Origin: JBFLVQ01 sp040758525
GTDB lineage: Bacteria; Acidobacteriota; Blastocatellia; Chloracidobacteriales; JADJPF01
NCBI GenBank assembly: GCA_040758525.1
Contig: JBFLVQ010000003.1
Coordinates: 1 to 48,458, forward strand
Reading direction: 5' to 3'
DNA length: 48,458 nt
The translations under genes were made by a program, and so were the position numbers. Below the pieces are notes generated by a model. It was not told the origin of the DNA and ran no database searches. It worked only from the letters and a program-made list of their open reading frames with translations. Shown here piece by piece: positions 31,886 through 41,124 of this stretch. Each line of letters starts with the position of its first letter. The first letter of the stretch is position 1.

Positions 31886-33889
31886 ATGAAAAAGTTCTAT
31901 TTGACCACGCCAATCTACTACGTCAATTCTAAGCCTCATCTAGGCCATTACTACACAACCATGATCGCTGATATGATCACACGCTATAAGCGTCAACGTG
32001 GCTACGATGTACTGCTACAGACTGGTACAGATGAACATGGCCAGAGCATTGAACGCGCCGCGGCAAAGAATCAGCGCCCCTTGCAAGAACACGTTGATAT
32101 GATTGTTGCTGAATTTAAACAGATGTGTGTTGACTTTGGTCTTGAATATAGCTACTGGATACGCACTACTGATGATTACCATAAGCAGGGTGTGCAACAG
32201 TTCTGGCGCAAGGCACGCGATGCTGGCTACATCTATAAATCTCATTATGAGGGCTGGTATTGTGTCGGCTGTGGAGAATTTAAAGAAGAGACTGAAGTTG
32301 GTAAAGCGCCTTTCTGCGATCTGCATGGTACAGCAACGGAACGTATCTCTGAGGAGAGCTACTTTTTCAAGCTTTCTGCCTTTCAGGATCGCTTGCTTAA
32401 GCTCTACACCGATCATCCTGAATTCATACAGCCAGAAGCGCGTCGTAATGAGATGATCAGTTTTGTTAGTAGCGGCTTGAAAGATCTTTCTGTTAGCCGT
32501 GTTTCAGTAAAATGGGGAATCCCTGTACCAGACGATCCTGGCCATACAATGTATGTCTGGTTTGATGCGCTCTCCAACTACATTACTGGGGTTGGCTATG
32601 GCAATAGTGTACGTAGCGAGTTTGAAAAGTATTGGCCTGCGGATCTACATCTGGTTGGCAAAGACATTGTGCGTTTTCACACCGTCTACTGGCCAGCCTT
32701 TCTAATGGCAGCAGGAGTAGAACTACCACGTACCGTTTATGCGCATGGCTTCTGGCTCTCAGCAGGTCGTAAGATGAGCAAGACACTTGGTAATACTGTC
32801 GATCTTAGTATCCTGCTAAAATATTTTACCCGCGATCAAGTACGATACTTCTGCTCGCGCGAGATGGTCTTTGGTCAAGATGGCGACTTCACCTATCCAG
32901 CATTGATAGATCGCATCAACAGTGATCTTGCTAAGGGATTAGGCAATCTTGTTAGTCGCACATTAAAGATGGTTGAGAAGTATTGCGGTAATGAAATACC
33001 AGCGCGACCGGTAGTCTTTACTGCGCATGGCGTAGCAGAGGGCTGGCAGCGCGCCGCTTGGGATGTACGTCAAACCGTTACCGACTGTCGAGCACGTTTC
33101 GAAACAGAATTTGCTAACTACAACTTTAGTCGTGGCCTGGAAGCAATCTGGGAGATCATTGCTTGTGTAGATAAATACATTTCCGATAGTGCGCCCTGGC
33201 AACTTGCTAAGGAGAATGCTAATCGTGAGCAACTGGAAACTGTCCTCTACACTGCACTAGAAGCAATACGTTTTATCAGTGCGCTGATCGCGCCGGTGAT
33301 GCCAGAAGCGGCTGCCACGATCTGGTCACAAATGCAGTTGCCAGGCAGTCCTGCGACCAGCAATCCAGAGACATTGCAATGGGGCGAGCTACCCTCAAGC
33401 GCACATATATCCGAGTTCAAAGCGCTATTTCCCGGTCTGGATAAGGAGGCCATTATGTCAGAAATTGAGAAAGAGCAGGCCAGCAATATAACGGCAGAAA
33501 GTTCATCTAGCGAAACCTCGACAACTGCCGAGGCAACCGCAGTGCCTGCGCTTAAACCAGTTATTACCATTGATGATTTTGCTAAAGTTGATCTACGTGT
33601 TGCCCAAGTATTAGAAGCCGAACGCGTGCCAAAATCTGATAAGTTGCTGCGCTTGATAGTAGATGTAGGTGAAGAGAAACCACGTCAGATTCTTGCTGGT
33701 ATTGCCCAATACTATACGCCAGAGTCTATGGTGGGACGTAAGATCATTGTGGTTGCCAACCTTGCCCCACGCAAGTTGCGTGGTATGGAATCACAAGGAA
33801 TGCTGCTAGCCGCCTCGATAGGAGAAGAGGGTAAGCCTATCGTAGCCGGTTTTCTCGAAGATGTGCCAAATGGCGCACGTTTGAAATAA
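31886..33889 (+). CDS. metG: Methionyl-tRNA synthetase with C-terminal tRNA-binding domain
   Basis: Charges tRNA-Met. The 667-aa protein has the HIGH-type signature HLGHYY near residues 17-22 of KFYLTTPIYYVNSKPHLGH, a zinc-knuckle YCVGCGEFKEE with CDLHG, and the KMSKS-type motif KMSKTLGNTV near residue 295 (final Ser replaced by Thr, common in this type). A Ser/Thr/Ala-rich linker (about 530-555) leads to a Trbp111/EMAP-like tRNA-binding domain (DFAKVDLRVAQVLEAERVPKSDKLLRL to the end). I chose ATG 31886 because the protein then starts MKKFYLTTPIYY as in related enzymes; GTG 31871 is an alternative. No clear ribosome site. Confidence 0.95.
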   Translation: MKKFYLTTPIYYVNSKPHLGHYYTTMIADMITRYKRQRGYDVLLQTGTDEHGQSIERAAAKNQRPLQEHVDMIVAEFKQMCVDFGLEYSYWIRTTDDYHKQGVQQFWRKARDAGYIYKSHYEGWYCVGCGEFKEETEVGKAPFCDLHGTATERISEESYFFKLSAFQDRLLKLYTDHPEFIQPEARRNEMISFVSSGLKDLSVSRVSVKWGIPVPDDPGHTMYVWFDALSNYITGVGYGNSVRSEFEKYWPADLHLVGKDIVRFHTVYWPAFLMAAGVELPRTVYAHGFWLSAGRKMSKTLGNTVDLSILLKYFTRDQVRYFCSREMVFGQDGDFTYPALIDRINSDLAKGLGNLVSRTLKMVEKYCGNEIPARPVVFTAHGVAEGWQRAAWDVRQTVTDCRARFETEFANYNFSRGLEAIWEIIACVDKYISDSAPWQLAKENANREQLETVLYTALEAIRFISALIAPVMPEAAATIWSQMQLPGSPATSNPETLQWGELPSSAHISEFKALFPGLDKEAIMSEIEKEQASNITAESSSSETSTTAEATAVPALKPVITIDDFAKVDLRVAQVLEAERVPKSDKLLRLIVDVGEEKPRQILAGIAQYYTPESMVGRKIIVVANLAPRKLRGMESQGMLLAASIGEEGKPIVAGFLEDVPNGARLK

Positions 33890-33907
33890 CTACACCGGAC
33901 AGAGAAG

Positions 33908-34696
33908 ATGTTCATCGACTCGCATGCTCATATAGACTTCACGGGCTATGACGAGGATCGTGATGAGGTGATCGCACGTGCGCGTACAGCCGGTGTAGAT
34001 ATTATTGTAGATATTGGCAATGGCGATCTGCTCACTGGTTCGCATGAGAAGGCGCAAGCGCTTGCTGATCGCTATCCATTCATCTATACCACGGTTGGTG
34101 TTCACCCTCATGACGCTAAGCTACTTGATGATACATTAGTAGCGCGTCTGCTCGGGTTTGCTCAACATCCCAAGGTAATTGCTTGGGGAGAAATAGGTCT
34201 CGACTATTACTATGATAACTCACCACGTGAAATACAAAGGAAAGCCTTTCAGCGCCAATTGGAATTAGCGTGTACATGTCGCTTGCCGGTTATCATTCAT
34301 ACACGTGATGCAGAAGAGGATACTCTGCAGATACTGCGTGAACATTGGGCAGATACTGGACTGGGAGGAATCTTGCATTGCTACACAGGCAGCTATCAAC
34401 TGGCTCTCGCTGGTCTAGCAATGGGCTTTCTCGTCTCCTTCTCAGGTGTACTCACTTTTAAGAAATCAAGTGCATTACGCGAAGTTGCTAGACGTCTGCC
34501 GCTAGATTGTTTGCTTATTGAGACCGATTGTCCTTATCTTTCTCCAGAGCCTTTCCGTGGTAAGCGTAACGAACCCGCACAGGTACGTGAAGTTGCGCGC
34601 CAGTTAGCTGAATTGCATAATTTAAGTATTGAAGCGGTAGCTCAAGTAACCAGTGACAACTTTCGCCGCTTCTTTAACCTACCAGCATTATCTTAG
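33908..34696 (+). CDS. tatD: TatD-family metal-dependent hydrolase/DNase
   Basis: TIM-barrel hydrolase, 262 aa. Metal ligands are in FIDSHAHIDFTGYD at the start, IAWGEIGLDYYYDN (Glu about residue 92), PVIIHTRDAEEDT, GGILHCYTGS and LIETDCPYLSPEPFRGKRNEP. Members act as 3'-5' DNA/RNA exonucleases or D-aminoacyl-tRNA deacylases. It lies 18 bases after metG, a frequent neighbour pairing (metG-tatD). Confidence 0.95.
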   Translation: MFIDSHAHIDFTGYDEDRDEVIARARTAGVDIIVDIGNGDLLTGSHEKAQALADRYPFIYTTVGVHPHDAKLLDDTLVARLLGFAQHPKVIAWGEIGLDYYYDNSPREIQRKAFQRQLELACTCRLPVIIHTRDAEEDTLQILREHWADTGLGGILHCYTGSYQLALAGLAMGFLVSFSGVLTFKKSSALREVARRLPLDCLLIETDCPYLSPEPFRGKRNEPAQVREVARQLAELHNLSIEAVAQVTSDNFRRFFNLPALS

Positions 34697-34709
34697 AGGT
34701 CTTCTAAAC

Positions 34710-35213
34710 ATGGCTCAGCAGAACAGTTTTGATATTATTTCGAAGATCGATCTTGCCGAAGTGACCAATGCCATTCATCAGACGATGAAAGAGGTAAAGC
34801 AGCGTTTTGACTTTAAAGGTAGCAAGAGCGACGTTACTCTTGATGAAAAAGAGCAAGAGATTGTCCTACTCTCTGACGATGACTTTAAGTTACGTAGTCT
34901 TAATGATGTATTACAACAGAAGCTGATCAAGCGTAATGTACCACTAAAAGGGCTTGTCTATGGTAAGGCGGAGCCCGCTGCAGGTAATACTGTACGCCAG
35001 CGTATCAGCCTACAACAGGGCATACCGATCGAAAAGGCCCGTGAGATTGTCAAGACTATTAAGGATTCTAAACTGAAAGTCCAGGCTGCTATTAATGGTG
35101 ATTATGTGCGAGTCTCTGGCCGTGATCGAGATATCTTACAGGAAGTGATAAGGCTGCTACGTGAGCAGGATTTTGGTATACATATGGAATTTACCAACTA
35201 CCGCTCACTCTGA
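34710..35213 (+). CDS. yajQ: YajQ-family nucleotide-binding protein
   Basis: 167 aa of the YajQ/DUF520 family: NSFDIISKIDLAEVTNAIHQTMKEV, then RFDFKGSKSDVTLDEKEQEIVL and the C-terminal VQAAINGDYVRVSGRDRDILQEVI. Some homologues bind c-di-GMP or nucleic acids. ATG 34710 was chosen over the longer frame, which overlaps tatD. It ends the metG-tatD-yajQ run and is followed by a hairpin. Confidence 0.93.
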   Translation: MAQQNSFDIISKIDLAEVTNAIHQTMKEVKQRFDFKGSKSDVTLDEKEQEIVLLSDDDFKLRSLNDVLQQKLIKRNVPLKGLVYGKAEPAAGNTVRQRISLQQGIPIEKAREIVKTIKDSKLKVQAAINGDYVRVSGRDRDILQEVIRLLREQDFGIHMEFTNYRSL

Positions 35214-35234
35214 TTATGATTGTATTGGCAGGGA

Positions 35235-35267
35235 AGGGAGAACAGCCCTCCGAGAGCTATTCTCCCT
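35235..35267. terminator. Hairpin between yajQ and the metzincin-like gene
   Basis: AGGGAGAA pairs with TTCTCCCT, with an inner AGC/GCT, between two convergent stops. No long T-run follows, so terminator strength is uncertain. Confidence 0.5.
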
Positions 35268-35283
35268 AAATGATCAACTATTT

Positions 35284-37263
35284 CTAACGCTTTATTCTCA
35301 CTTCATTCGACTCACAATTGAGACCAGTCTCTACTACACTGATCCTGAATGCGCCTTTCTTGGGAATAAGGCCCTTCAGTTTGCCAAAGAAAGCAGGCTC
35401 ACCAGAAGCATTAAATTTCACAGGCAGATTGGACATTTGACCATTAATCTTAAGAACAAGATTAAGGCCTAGATCAGCGCCTCTAACAATAATGGCATTC
35501 ACTTTCTTCTTATTGTTGGTAACCGTACCAATACGCGCATTCTTAAGCATAGGACCACCAAAGAGTAGCGCGCTTGGCAATGTTGAGCTGGCCGCAGGAT
35601 TGGTAACAACCACATCCGCAACCACACCCGTAGTACCCGGCCCACGTACAGCAGCCTGAATCGTATTATCATCCATGACCTGGAAGCCAAGCACCATTCC
35701 ATTGTTCATACTTACTGATGTCGTACCCAGAAAACCACTTCCAGTGATCGTAATAGTATCATCCTTGTTATAACAGAGACGTGCAGGTGAGACATTTAGC
35801 ACACGTGGCGCAACCGCACCGATGGTGACAGTAAAGTTCTGGTCAGCACGGAAGTTGGCGCTATCGGTCACGGTGACAGTAAAAGTAGCAGTTTCAATTT
35901 GGGTAGCCTTGCCCGTCAAAACCCCATCCTGGCTTAGCATAAAACCATCCGGCAGATCTCCCTGAGTAACCTCAAAAGTGTAAGGGGGAAAACCATCAAC
36001 AGCAAAGAACTGTTGTTCGAAAGGGAGATTAATAATTGGTGTACGTAGCGCAGTATTAAAGCGCACAACACGAAAGAAGGGATAGAGCGCATTGATACCG
36101 GCAAGATCATCGGTGTTAAGACGCGCGCCACGACCATCTAAGTGTGGGATACCAAACATAATCGCTTCACGTAGCAATGGATTGGTTTCATTAGCATCTG
36201 TGGAGCTGAAATCAAGACCAAAGCCAAGACCTATCGATGTCGTGATCAATTCTTCAAGGTTGGTAGAGACTCCCAATAGACTATCAAATCCATTGTTGAA
36301 GACAATATCGGCTTCCATAATTTGAGTGAATCTCTTGCCACTAACAAGACGGAAATCATCTCCTGTAACGACCATCACACCTACCAACGTACCACCTTGA
36401 CCATCAACTGGATCATCAACCTCCTTATTGCAATCGCCAAATGAGATCACAGATTGACCATCCATTGCGAAACCACAACGACTGGTCGCACCACCATTGG
36501 CCAAGCGTAGCCGTGAACCTGCACCATTCCAGGCTTTTATGGCATTGTTGGTCTCTTGCATACCACCGCCGCTAAGGGGAGCAAGAGCTGAGTTGAGAAA
36601 GAAACGTACCATTTGATCATTGTCAGGTTCAAAGAAACGTGAATCACTCAAACTGAAATTATCCTGTAACTGACCACTACCTGCTAAATAGCCAGGTGGC
36701 ACAGACAGGATCTCAGTACCATAAAGATTATCAAAATCGCGTATACGGACTGCTTGTGTAACCAGTAACTGCTTAATTTGTCTAATATACTCGCCAGCAT
36801 CTTGGTAGCGTTGCTGGTGCTTGTGTGCAAAGGCACGCCGCCCAGTAGCTGGATCGATACTTAGCGAGAATTTTCCCATCGCCTGGTGTGCTGTGTGCAA
36901 TGCACCTTCTGCATTAGTGTTAAGAAATAGCAACACATCCTCGCCAATAGTGAACTCAGGCGAACCTAGCAACCAGGTGTGACGATCACCGACACGGCCA
37001 CCCAACTGTTCCAGTACGATTGTAGTAGTGGTGATATTACCTTTGAGTAGTTCTGCTATTTCGATTGTGATATAGGTGTAAATGTTGTTCCGATTGGCAT
37101 CCCAGCGGCTCTCTATACCGGTCACTCGACCGGTAACAATGGCGCGAACGCTGGCGACAAGATTCTCGTCACTGATAGGGCGTATGTTTGCCGCCCAGGT
37201 CGGCGCACCATAAAGAAAGCCTACCGTGACAAGCGCCAACAAGATTTGTATCACTCTCTTCAT
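35284..37263 (-). CDS. Exported metzincin-like protein with degenerate active site, Ig and TIG domains
   Basis: 659 aa with a signal peptide (residues 1-24, VIQILLALVTVGFLYGAPTWA). Residues about 205-395 follow the matrixin pattern of exported acidobacterial proteases, including the substrate-pocket tail REAIMFGIPHLD (Met-turn near 369) and LNTDDLAGINALYPFF. The zinc-binding helix that should read HExxHxxGxxH instead reads EELITTSIGLGFGLDFSS (337-354), so all three zinc histidines are missing. A putative Ig domain (LPFEQQFFAVDGFPPYTFEV, about 414-485) and a TIG/IPT domain (about 487-570) follow. It is probably an inactive, binding-only derivative. Confidence 0.8.
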   Translation of the reverse strand: MKRVIQILLALVTVGFLYGAPTWAANIRPISDENLVASVRAIVTGRVTGIESRWDANRNNIYTYITIEIAELLKGNITTTTIVLEQLGGRVGDRHTWLLGSPEFTIGEDVLLFLNTNAEGALHTAHQAMGKFSLSIDPATGRRAFAHKHQQRYQDAGEYIRQIKQLLVTQAVRIRDFDNLYGTEILSVPPGYLAGSGQLQDNFSLSDSRFFEPDNDQMVRFFLNSALAPLSGGGMQETNNAIKAWNGAGSRLRLANGGATSRCGFAMDGQSVISFGDCNKEVDDPVDGQGGTLVGVMVVTGDDFRLVSGKRFTQIMEADIVFNNGFDSLLGVSTNLEELITTSIGLGFGLDFSSTDANETNPLLREAIMFGIPHLDGRGARLNTDDLAGINALYPFFRVVRFNTALRTPIINLPFEQQFFAVDGFPPYTFEVTQGDLPDGFMLSQDGVLTGKATQIETATFTVTVTDSANFRADQNFTVTIGAVAPRVLNVSPARLCYNKDDTITITGSGFLGTTSVSMNNGMVLGFQVMDDNTIQAAVRGPGTTGVVADVVVTNPAASSTLPSALLFGGPMLKNARIGTVTNNKKKVNAIIVRGADLGLNLVLKINGQMSNLPVKFNASGEPAFFGKLKGLIPKKGAFRISVVETGLNCESNEVRIKR

Positions 37264-37331
37264 CTTTTGCCTCCATTAGCCAGAGATTTTCAGACCCTGC
37301 GATTGGCATATTCTTGGCAAGGTGGTGATTG

Positions 37332-37363
37332 ATGGTACACGGCGACATGTCCGTATGGACCAT
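37332..37363 (-). promoter_or_regulatory. Hairpin in the 5' leader of the metzincin-like gene
   Basis: 11 bp with a 2-base bulge and an 8-base loop, about 70 bases upstream of the start codon. Confidence 0.35.
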
Positions 37364-37575
37364 TAGACACAACTGCAAAAGAGCCACGGACCGAAAGCCG
37401 GGTATCAACCGCCAAAATTGCGATCTCCGATTTTTCCATCTTTAGTTAGTTATGCTGGTTCTGATTCAAACGCGGTGCCCCGGAAAGTTCCCCAAAAACG
37501 CGAAGCGATACCGCTATCGTTCCTCTATTCTACACTTACTCGCGGTTTTGTAACACTACAAAATGGTTTGGAGGG

Positions 37576-37607
37576 AAAAAACCGGGGCACTGTGGCAGTG
37601 CCCCCGG
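37576..37607 (-). terminator. Rho-independent terminator of the mreB-like gene
   Basis: Minus strand: GGGGCACTG-CCA-CAGTGCCCC (CC/GG outside, one extra base) followed by TTTTTT. Classic form, 65 bases after the stop. Confidence 0.88.
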
Positions 37608-37672
37608 AGGAATAGGTGTCTGCTGATAGGAAACGAGGAAATTTGACTAACTTACTACCTAAACGAAACTCT

Positions 37673-38776
37673 TTAATTGGCCAGTATGTAACCAGGGGTT
37701 TCGGCCACTTCCCATTCCAATGTCTCTTCGCGCAGTTGATAGCGCGACAGTAATGTTTCGTTGCCAATTAGGTGTCCAGCCCCTACCACAACGGCTTCCA
37801 AGGGGCGCTCGGCAACCTGTACAGGCAACTCTAACTCACGGCTCATACGTGGGGCTAAGCCACACAAGAGCGCGCCACCCCCGGTAAGCGTAATACCACT
37901 ACAGTAGATATCCACAGCAACATTGGGAGCAGCCTGCTCAATAGCAGCACGTACCCCATTAACAATGGCCTGTACCGACCTATCTAGGGCTTGCACAACT
38001 TCACCAGCATTAAGTGTAATCTCTTTAACAACAAACTCTGGGAAAGATTTGCCAACCACTACCATAGTGCGCTCATCGCTATACTCCTGTGCGGCACCCA
38101 GTTGTATTTTTACTGCCTCGGCAGTCTGTTCACCAATCAATAATCGATATTTGCGAAGTATCACTTCACTTACCGCTTGATTCATCTCATTGCCAGCAAC
38201 GCGTAGTGAAGTGGTATGAATCACTCCTGAAGAGGAAGCAATGGTGACATTCGTAGTACCCCCACCTATATCGACGACCATACGAGCTTCCTTAGTGTCT
38301 TGGATCACACCTGAGCCTAGTGCGGCAGCCAAGCCTTCTTCGACTAACGAGATCCATTGTGCACCAATGCCACGTGCTGCAGCTTTTAGAGCACGCCTTT
38401 CTACACCAGTGGCTAGGCTGGGAGTACCAGCGACAGCCTGCAGCAATCTGCCACGCCTGTGCACACCCACACGCCGCAAGAACTCATGTAACATCTTCTC
38501 TGCCATCTCATAATTGGCGATCGTACCCTCACGCATAGGCCGGTGCACAACTGTATCAAGAGGCTCGCGGCCAAGTAATGCGATTGCCTCACGACCTACT
38601 GCCATCACCTGATTGTTATACTTATTAACAGCAATGGCAGAAGGCTCGTTTAGTACAATACCTTGCTTGGGCGTGTAGACGAGCGTGTTGACGGTACCCA
38701 GATCGATGGCTACGCCGTCTACAAAGAGGCGTTTCAATTGCTTAACGAACTGGCGTTTAACACGTTCACGCAACAT
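37673..38776 (-). CDS. MreB-like actin homologue
   Basis: Bacterial actin-fold protein, 367 aa: phosphate 1 loop AIDLGTVNTLVY near residue 22, connect/phosphate 2 loop MVVDIGGGTTNVTIAS, and adenosine motif GITLTGGGALLCGLAPRM. It matches MreB over its whole length, but the N terminus carries a basic extension (MLRERVKRQFVKQLKRLF), which may act as an amphipathic membrane anchor, and the C terminus is longer than usual. No mreC, mreD or rodA follow. The ATG at 38776 has GGAGGAGAG directly upstream. It may be a second, specialised MreB paralogue. Confidence 0.88.
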   Translation of the reverse strand: MLRERVKRQFVKQLKRLFVDGVAIDLGTVNTLVYTPKQGIVLNEPSAIAVNKYNNQVMAVGREAIALLGREPLDTVVHRPMREGTIANYEMAEKMLHEFLRRVGVHRRGRLLQAVAGTPSLATGVERRALKAAARGIGAQWISLVEEGLAAALGSGVIQDTKEARMVVDIGGGTTNVTIASSSGVIHTTSLRVAGNEMNQAVSEVILRKYRLLIGEQTAEAVKIQLGAAQEYSDERTMVVVGKSFPEFVVKEITLNAGEVVQALDRSVQAIVNGVRAAIEQAAPNVAVDIYCSGITLTGGGALLCGLAPRMSRELELPVQVAERPLEAVVVGAGHLIGNETLLSRYQLREETLEWEVAETPGYILAN

Positions 38777-38806
38777 CTCTCTCCTCCTCCCAATTGAGAT
38801 GCGATA

Positions 38807-38830
38807 GTTGTTTGACAATGGTCAAACAAC
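38807..38830. repeat. 10-bp inverted repeat upstream of the mreB-like gene
   Basis: GTTGTTTGAC / GTCAAACAAC with a 4-base spacer in the divergent region, 31 bases before the mreB-like start. Could be an operator or a leader hairpin. Confidence 0.5.
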
Positions 38831-39001
38831 AGATCGCAACAGCTCTTACGGTTCGCTAAGAAGATGTGTTGAAATAGATAAAGGTTGCTATTTTTCACCT
38901 CAGATTAACCCCAGAGAGTCACCCCTTCTGTCGCCTCGGTATTGTCTTTCTCACAACACTTGAAAGGCTCTCAAGCGGTGTGCTAGCATAGGCTTCTTTC
39001 C

Positions 39002-40276
39002 ATGATCGAACGCCGTGTAGAGAAAACGATTCTAGATAATGGTCTAGTAGTGCTAAGCGAAGCGATGGAGCATGTCTGCTCGATCGGTTTGGGCATCTGG
39101 ATACGGGCTGGATCGCGTCATGAAGAGCAGCCTCATCAGAATGGTCTATCCCATTTTATTGAACATGCTCTTTTCAAGGGAACACGCCGCCGTAGTGCTC
39201 GCCAGATCGCTGTTGAAGCTGACATAATTGGTGGCAATCTAGACGCTTTCACCACACGTGAATTCACCGGCTATTACATCAAAGCACTCGACTACCATCT
39301 GGCAGAGTCCTTCGATATTCTTGCCGATCTGGTCACTGAACCGACCTTCGATAAGGCAGAGATGGAGAAGGAGCGCGATGTTATCCTAGAAGAGATTAAG
39401 ATGGTTGATGACACCCCTGATGAGATGGTGCATGAACTCTTTACTGCGACTTTTTGGCCTAATCATCCGCTAGGACGCCCTATTGAGGGCACTACCAAAA
39501 CTGTACAAGGCTTTACCCATGACCAATTGGTAAGCTACTTCCAACAGATTTATCACCCTAAAAACATGGTTATAGCTGCCGCCGGCCACCTACGTCATGA
39601 CCGTATTGTCGAGCTAGCAGCTCACTATTTTGGCCATCTACAGTCACAACAGGAACAGGCTATAGAGAATCCACCTCAAGCTTGCACGGATATCGCCTTA
39701 CGCAAAAAACGGGGCTTAGAGCAGACTCATATTGTACTGGGTGCACCCTGTCCATCAATGCTTGCGCCTGAGCGTTATGCTTGCAGTCTCTTTAGTACCA
39801 TTTTAGGTGGCGGGCTTAGCTCACGCCTCTTTCAATCGGTACGCGAACAGCATGGCCTTGCCTACACAATCTACTCAAACATAAACGCATTTCGTGATGT
39901 TGGCTGCTTATCAATATATCTAGCAGTGTCAAATCGACGGGTACATAAAGCCATTGAGCTGACCATTGAAGAGATTCGCAAACTTAAGGAACAACCTGTG
40001 CCGGCAGAAGAGTTACGCGCAGCCAAGGATCAGATCAAAGCGGCTATTCTACTTAACCTTGATTCTGTTACCAGCCGTATGAGTAGTCTGGCGCATAATG
40101 AGATGACCTATGGCTATGACTTCTCTCTAGAAGAGATTATCAGCGCAATTGAACAGGTTAGCATTGAGGATATACAGCGTATGGGGGAGATCATCTTTCA
40201 GCCTAAAACCCTAGTATTAGCATCGCTAGGGGCAAGCGACCGGCTGAAACTTGACCGTGAATATTTGACCTGTTAA
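39002..40276 (+). CDS. M16-family zinc peptidase (processing peptidase-like)
   Basis: Insulinase/pitrilysin-type metallopeptidase, 424 aa, single-chain of two homologous halves. The inverted zinc motif HFIEHALFKGT (HxxEH, about residues 51-61) is intact, with the distant third ligand expected in the EEIKMVDDTPDEMVHELF region. The R/Y pair region LGGGLSSRLFQSVREQHGLAYTIYS in the second half is conserved. No signal peptide, so cytoplasmic. It is divergent from the mreB-like gene and precedes the MBL hydrolase and purine genes. Confidence 0.93.
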   Translation: MIERRVEKTILDNGLVVLSEAMEHVCSIGLGIWIRAGSRHEEQPHQNGLSHFIEHALFKGTRRRSARQIAVEADIIGGNLDAFTTREFTGYYIKALDYHLAESFDILADLVTEPTFDKAEMEKERDVILEEIKMVDDTPDEMVHELFTATFWPNHPLGRPIEGTTKTVQGFTHDQLVSYFQQIYHPKNMVIAAAGHLRHDRIVELAAHYFGHLQSQQEQAIENPPQACTDIALRKKRGLEQTHIVLGAPCPSMLAPERYACSLFSTILGGGLSSRLFQSVREQHGLAYTIYSNINAFRDVGCLSIYLAVSNRRVHKAIELTIEEIRKLKEQPVPAEELRAAKDQIKAAILLNLDSVTSRMSSLAHNEMTYGYDFSLEEIISAIEQVSIEDIQRMGEIIFQPKTLVLASLGASDRLKLDREYLTC

Positions 40277-40329
40277 TCTGTGCAGTTTTATTACCTGAGT
40301 AGAACCGTGCAGGTAAGATGTGGTAGCCT

Positions 40330-41124
40330 ATGCGATTTAATGTTCTAGGCAGTGGCAGTAGTGGTAACGCAACGCTAGTGGCGGCTGGTGAAACCTGTGT
40401 ATTAGTTGATTGTGGGCTATCAGCGCGTGAGTTGGCAAGGCGAGTAGTAGAGGTTGGTGAGACGGTTGATCGGCTTGCTGCAATTGTCATAACACATGAG
40501 CATAGCGATCATATACGTGGATTAACAGGACTAGTAAAAGGGTTAAATATACCTGTCTTTATCTCGCCGCTAGCAAGCACGGCAGCACGTATCGCATCAA
40601 CGGATCGGGCTTGCCAATTAATGGCAGGAGTAGACTCACAGCAGCCTTTTGAGATTGGTCCATTGCTCTTTCGCCCTGTGCGAGTGCCTCATGATGCTGC
40701 TGATCCGCTGGTCTTTACCATAGAAGCAACAGGAGCGAAGATCGCGATCGTAACCGACCTAGGCTATATTCCTAAGACTGTTGCTGAGCAGTTGCGTGGT
40801 TGTGATGCACTAGTGCTGGAGGCTAATCATGATCTTGATCGGCTTAAAGCCAGCTCTTATCCTTGGGCACTAAAACAGCGTGTGATGAGTAGGCTAGGGC
40901 ATCTTTCCAATAATGAGATGGCCCGGTTCTTACGTGAAGATTATGATGGTAGTGCACGACATATTGTACTTGCACACTTAAGTAGAGAGAATAACCACCC
41001 TGAGATTGCACGCTTAGCTGCTAGTGAAGCATTAGCAGCACGAGCGCCCCTTTTTCAGACTCTTGAACAGGAGCGGTTAGAGATTGCTCGTCATGATCGG
41101 CCGCTTGGTTGGATTGAATTATGA
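40330..41124 (+). CDS. MBL-fold metallohydrolase, WalJ/YycJ-like
   Basis: Metallo-beta-lactamase superfamily nuclease, 264 aa: NVLGSGSSGNATLVAAGETCVLVDCGLSARELAR, metal motif VITHEHSDHIRGL (HxHxDH, residues about 57-62), late His in PHDAAD, TDLGY and LAHLSRENNHPE. Homologues of this shape (YycJ/WalJ) are 5'-3' exonucleases in DNA repair; the specific activity is inferred from the family. purB overlaps the stop by 4 bases. Confidence 0.88.
   Translation: MRFNVLGSGSSGNATLVAAGETCVLVDCGLSARELARRVVEVGETVDRLAAIVITHEHSDHIRGLTGLVKGLNIPVFISPLASTAARIASTDRACQLMAGVDSQQPFEIGPLLFRPVRVPHDAADPLVFTIEATGAKIAIVTDLGYIPKTVAEQLRGCDALVLEANHDLDRLKASSYPWALKQRVMSRLGHLSNNEMARFLREDYDGSARHIVLAHLSRENNHPEIARLAASEALAARAPLFQTLEQERLEIARHDRPLGWIEL

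Larger units (their letters stand above)
37264..37672. other. Gene-free region upstream of the metzincin-like gene
   Basis: About 410 bases. It contains a mreB-like gene terminator (37576-37607), and on the minus strand a 5' leader with a hairpin at 37332-37363 (ATGGT/ACCAT plus ATACGG/CCGTGT) and a GC-rich patch near 37385-37405. A structured leader is possible but I could not assign a riboswitch class. No credible ORF. Confidence 0.4.

Noticed and set aside
37264..37440. A c-di-GMP (GEMM) or other riboswitch before the metzincin-like gene
   Set aside because: The GC-rich patch resembles pieces of such elements, but the conserved GEMM core could not be aligned on either strand, so no class was called.
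37418..37615. 65-aa ORF on the plus strand
   Set aside because: It runs through the terminator hairpin of the mreB-like gene and has no ribosome site.
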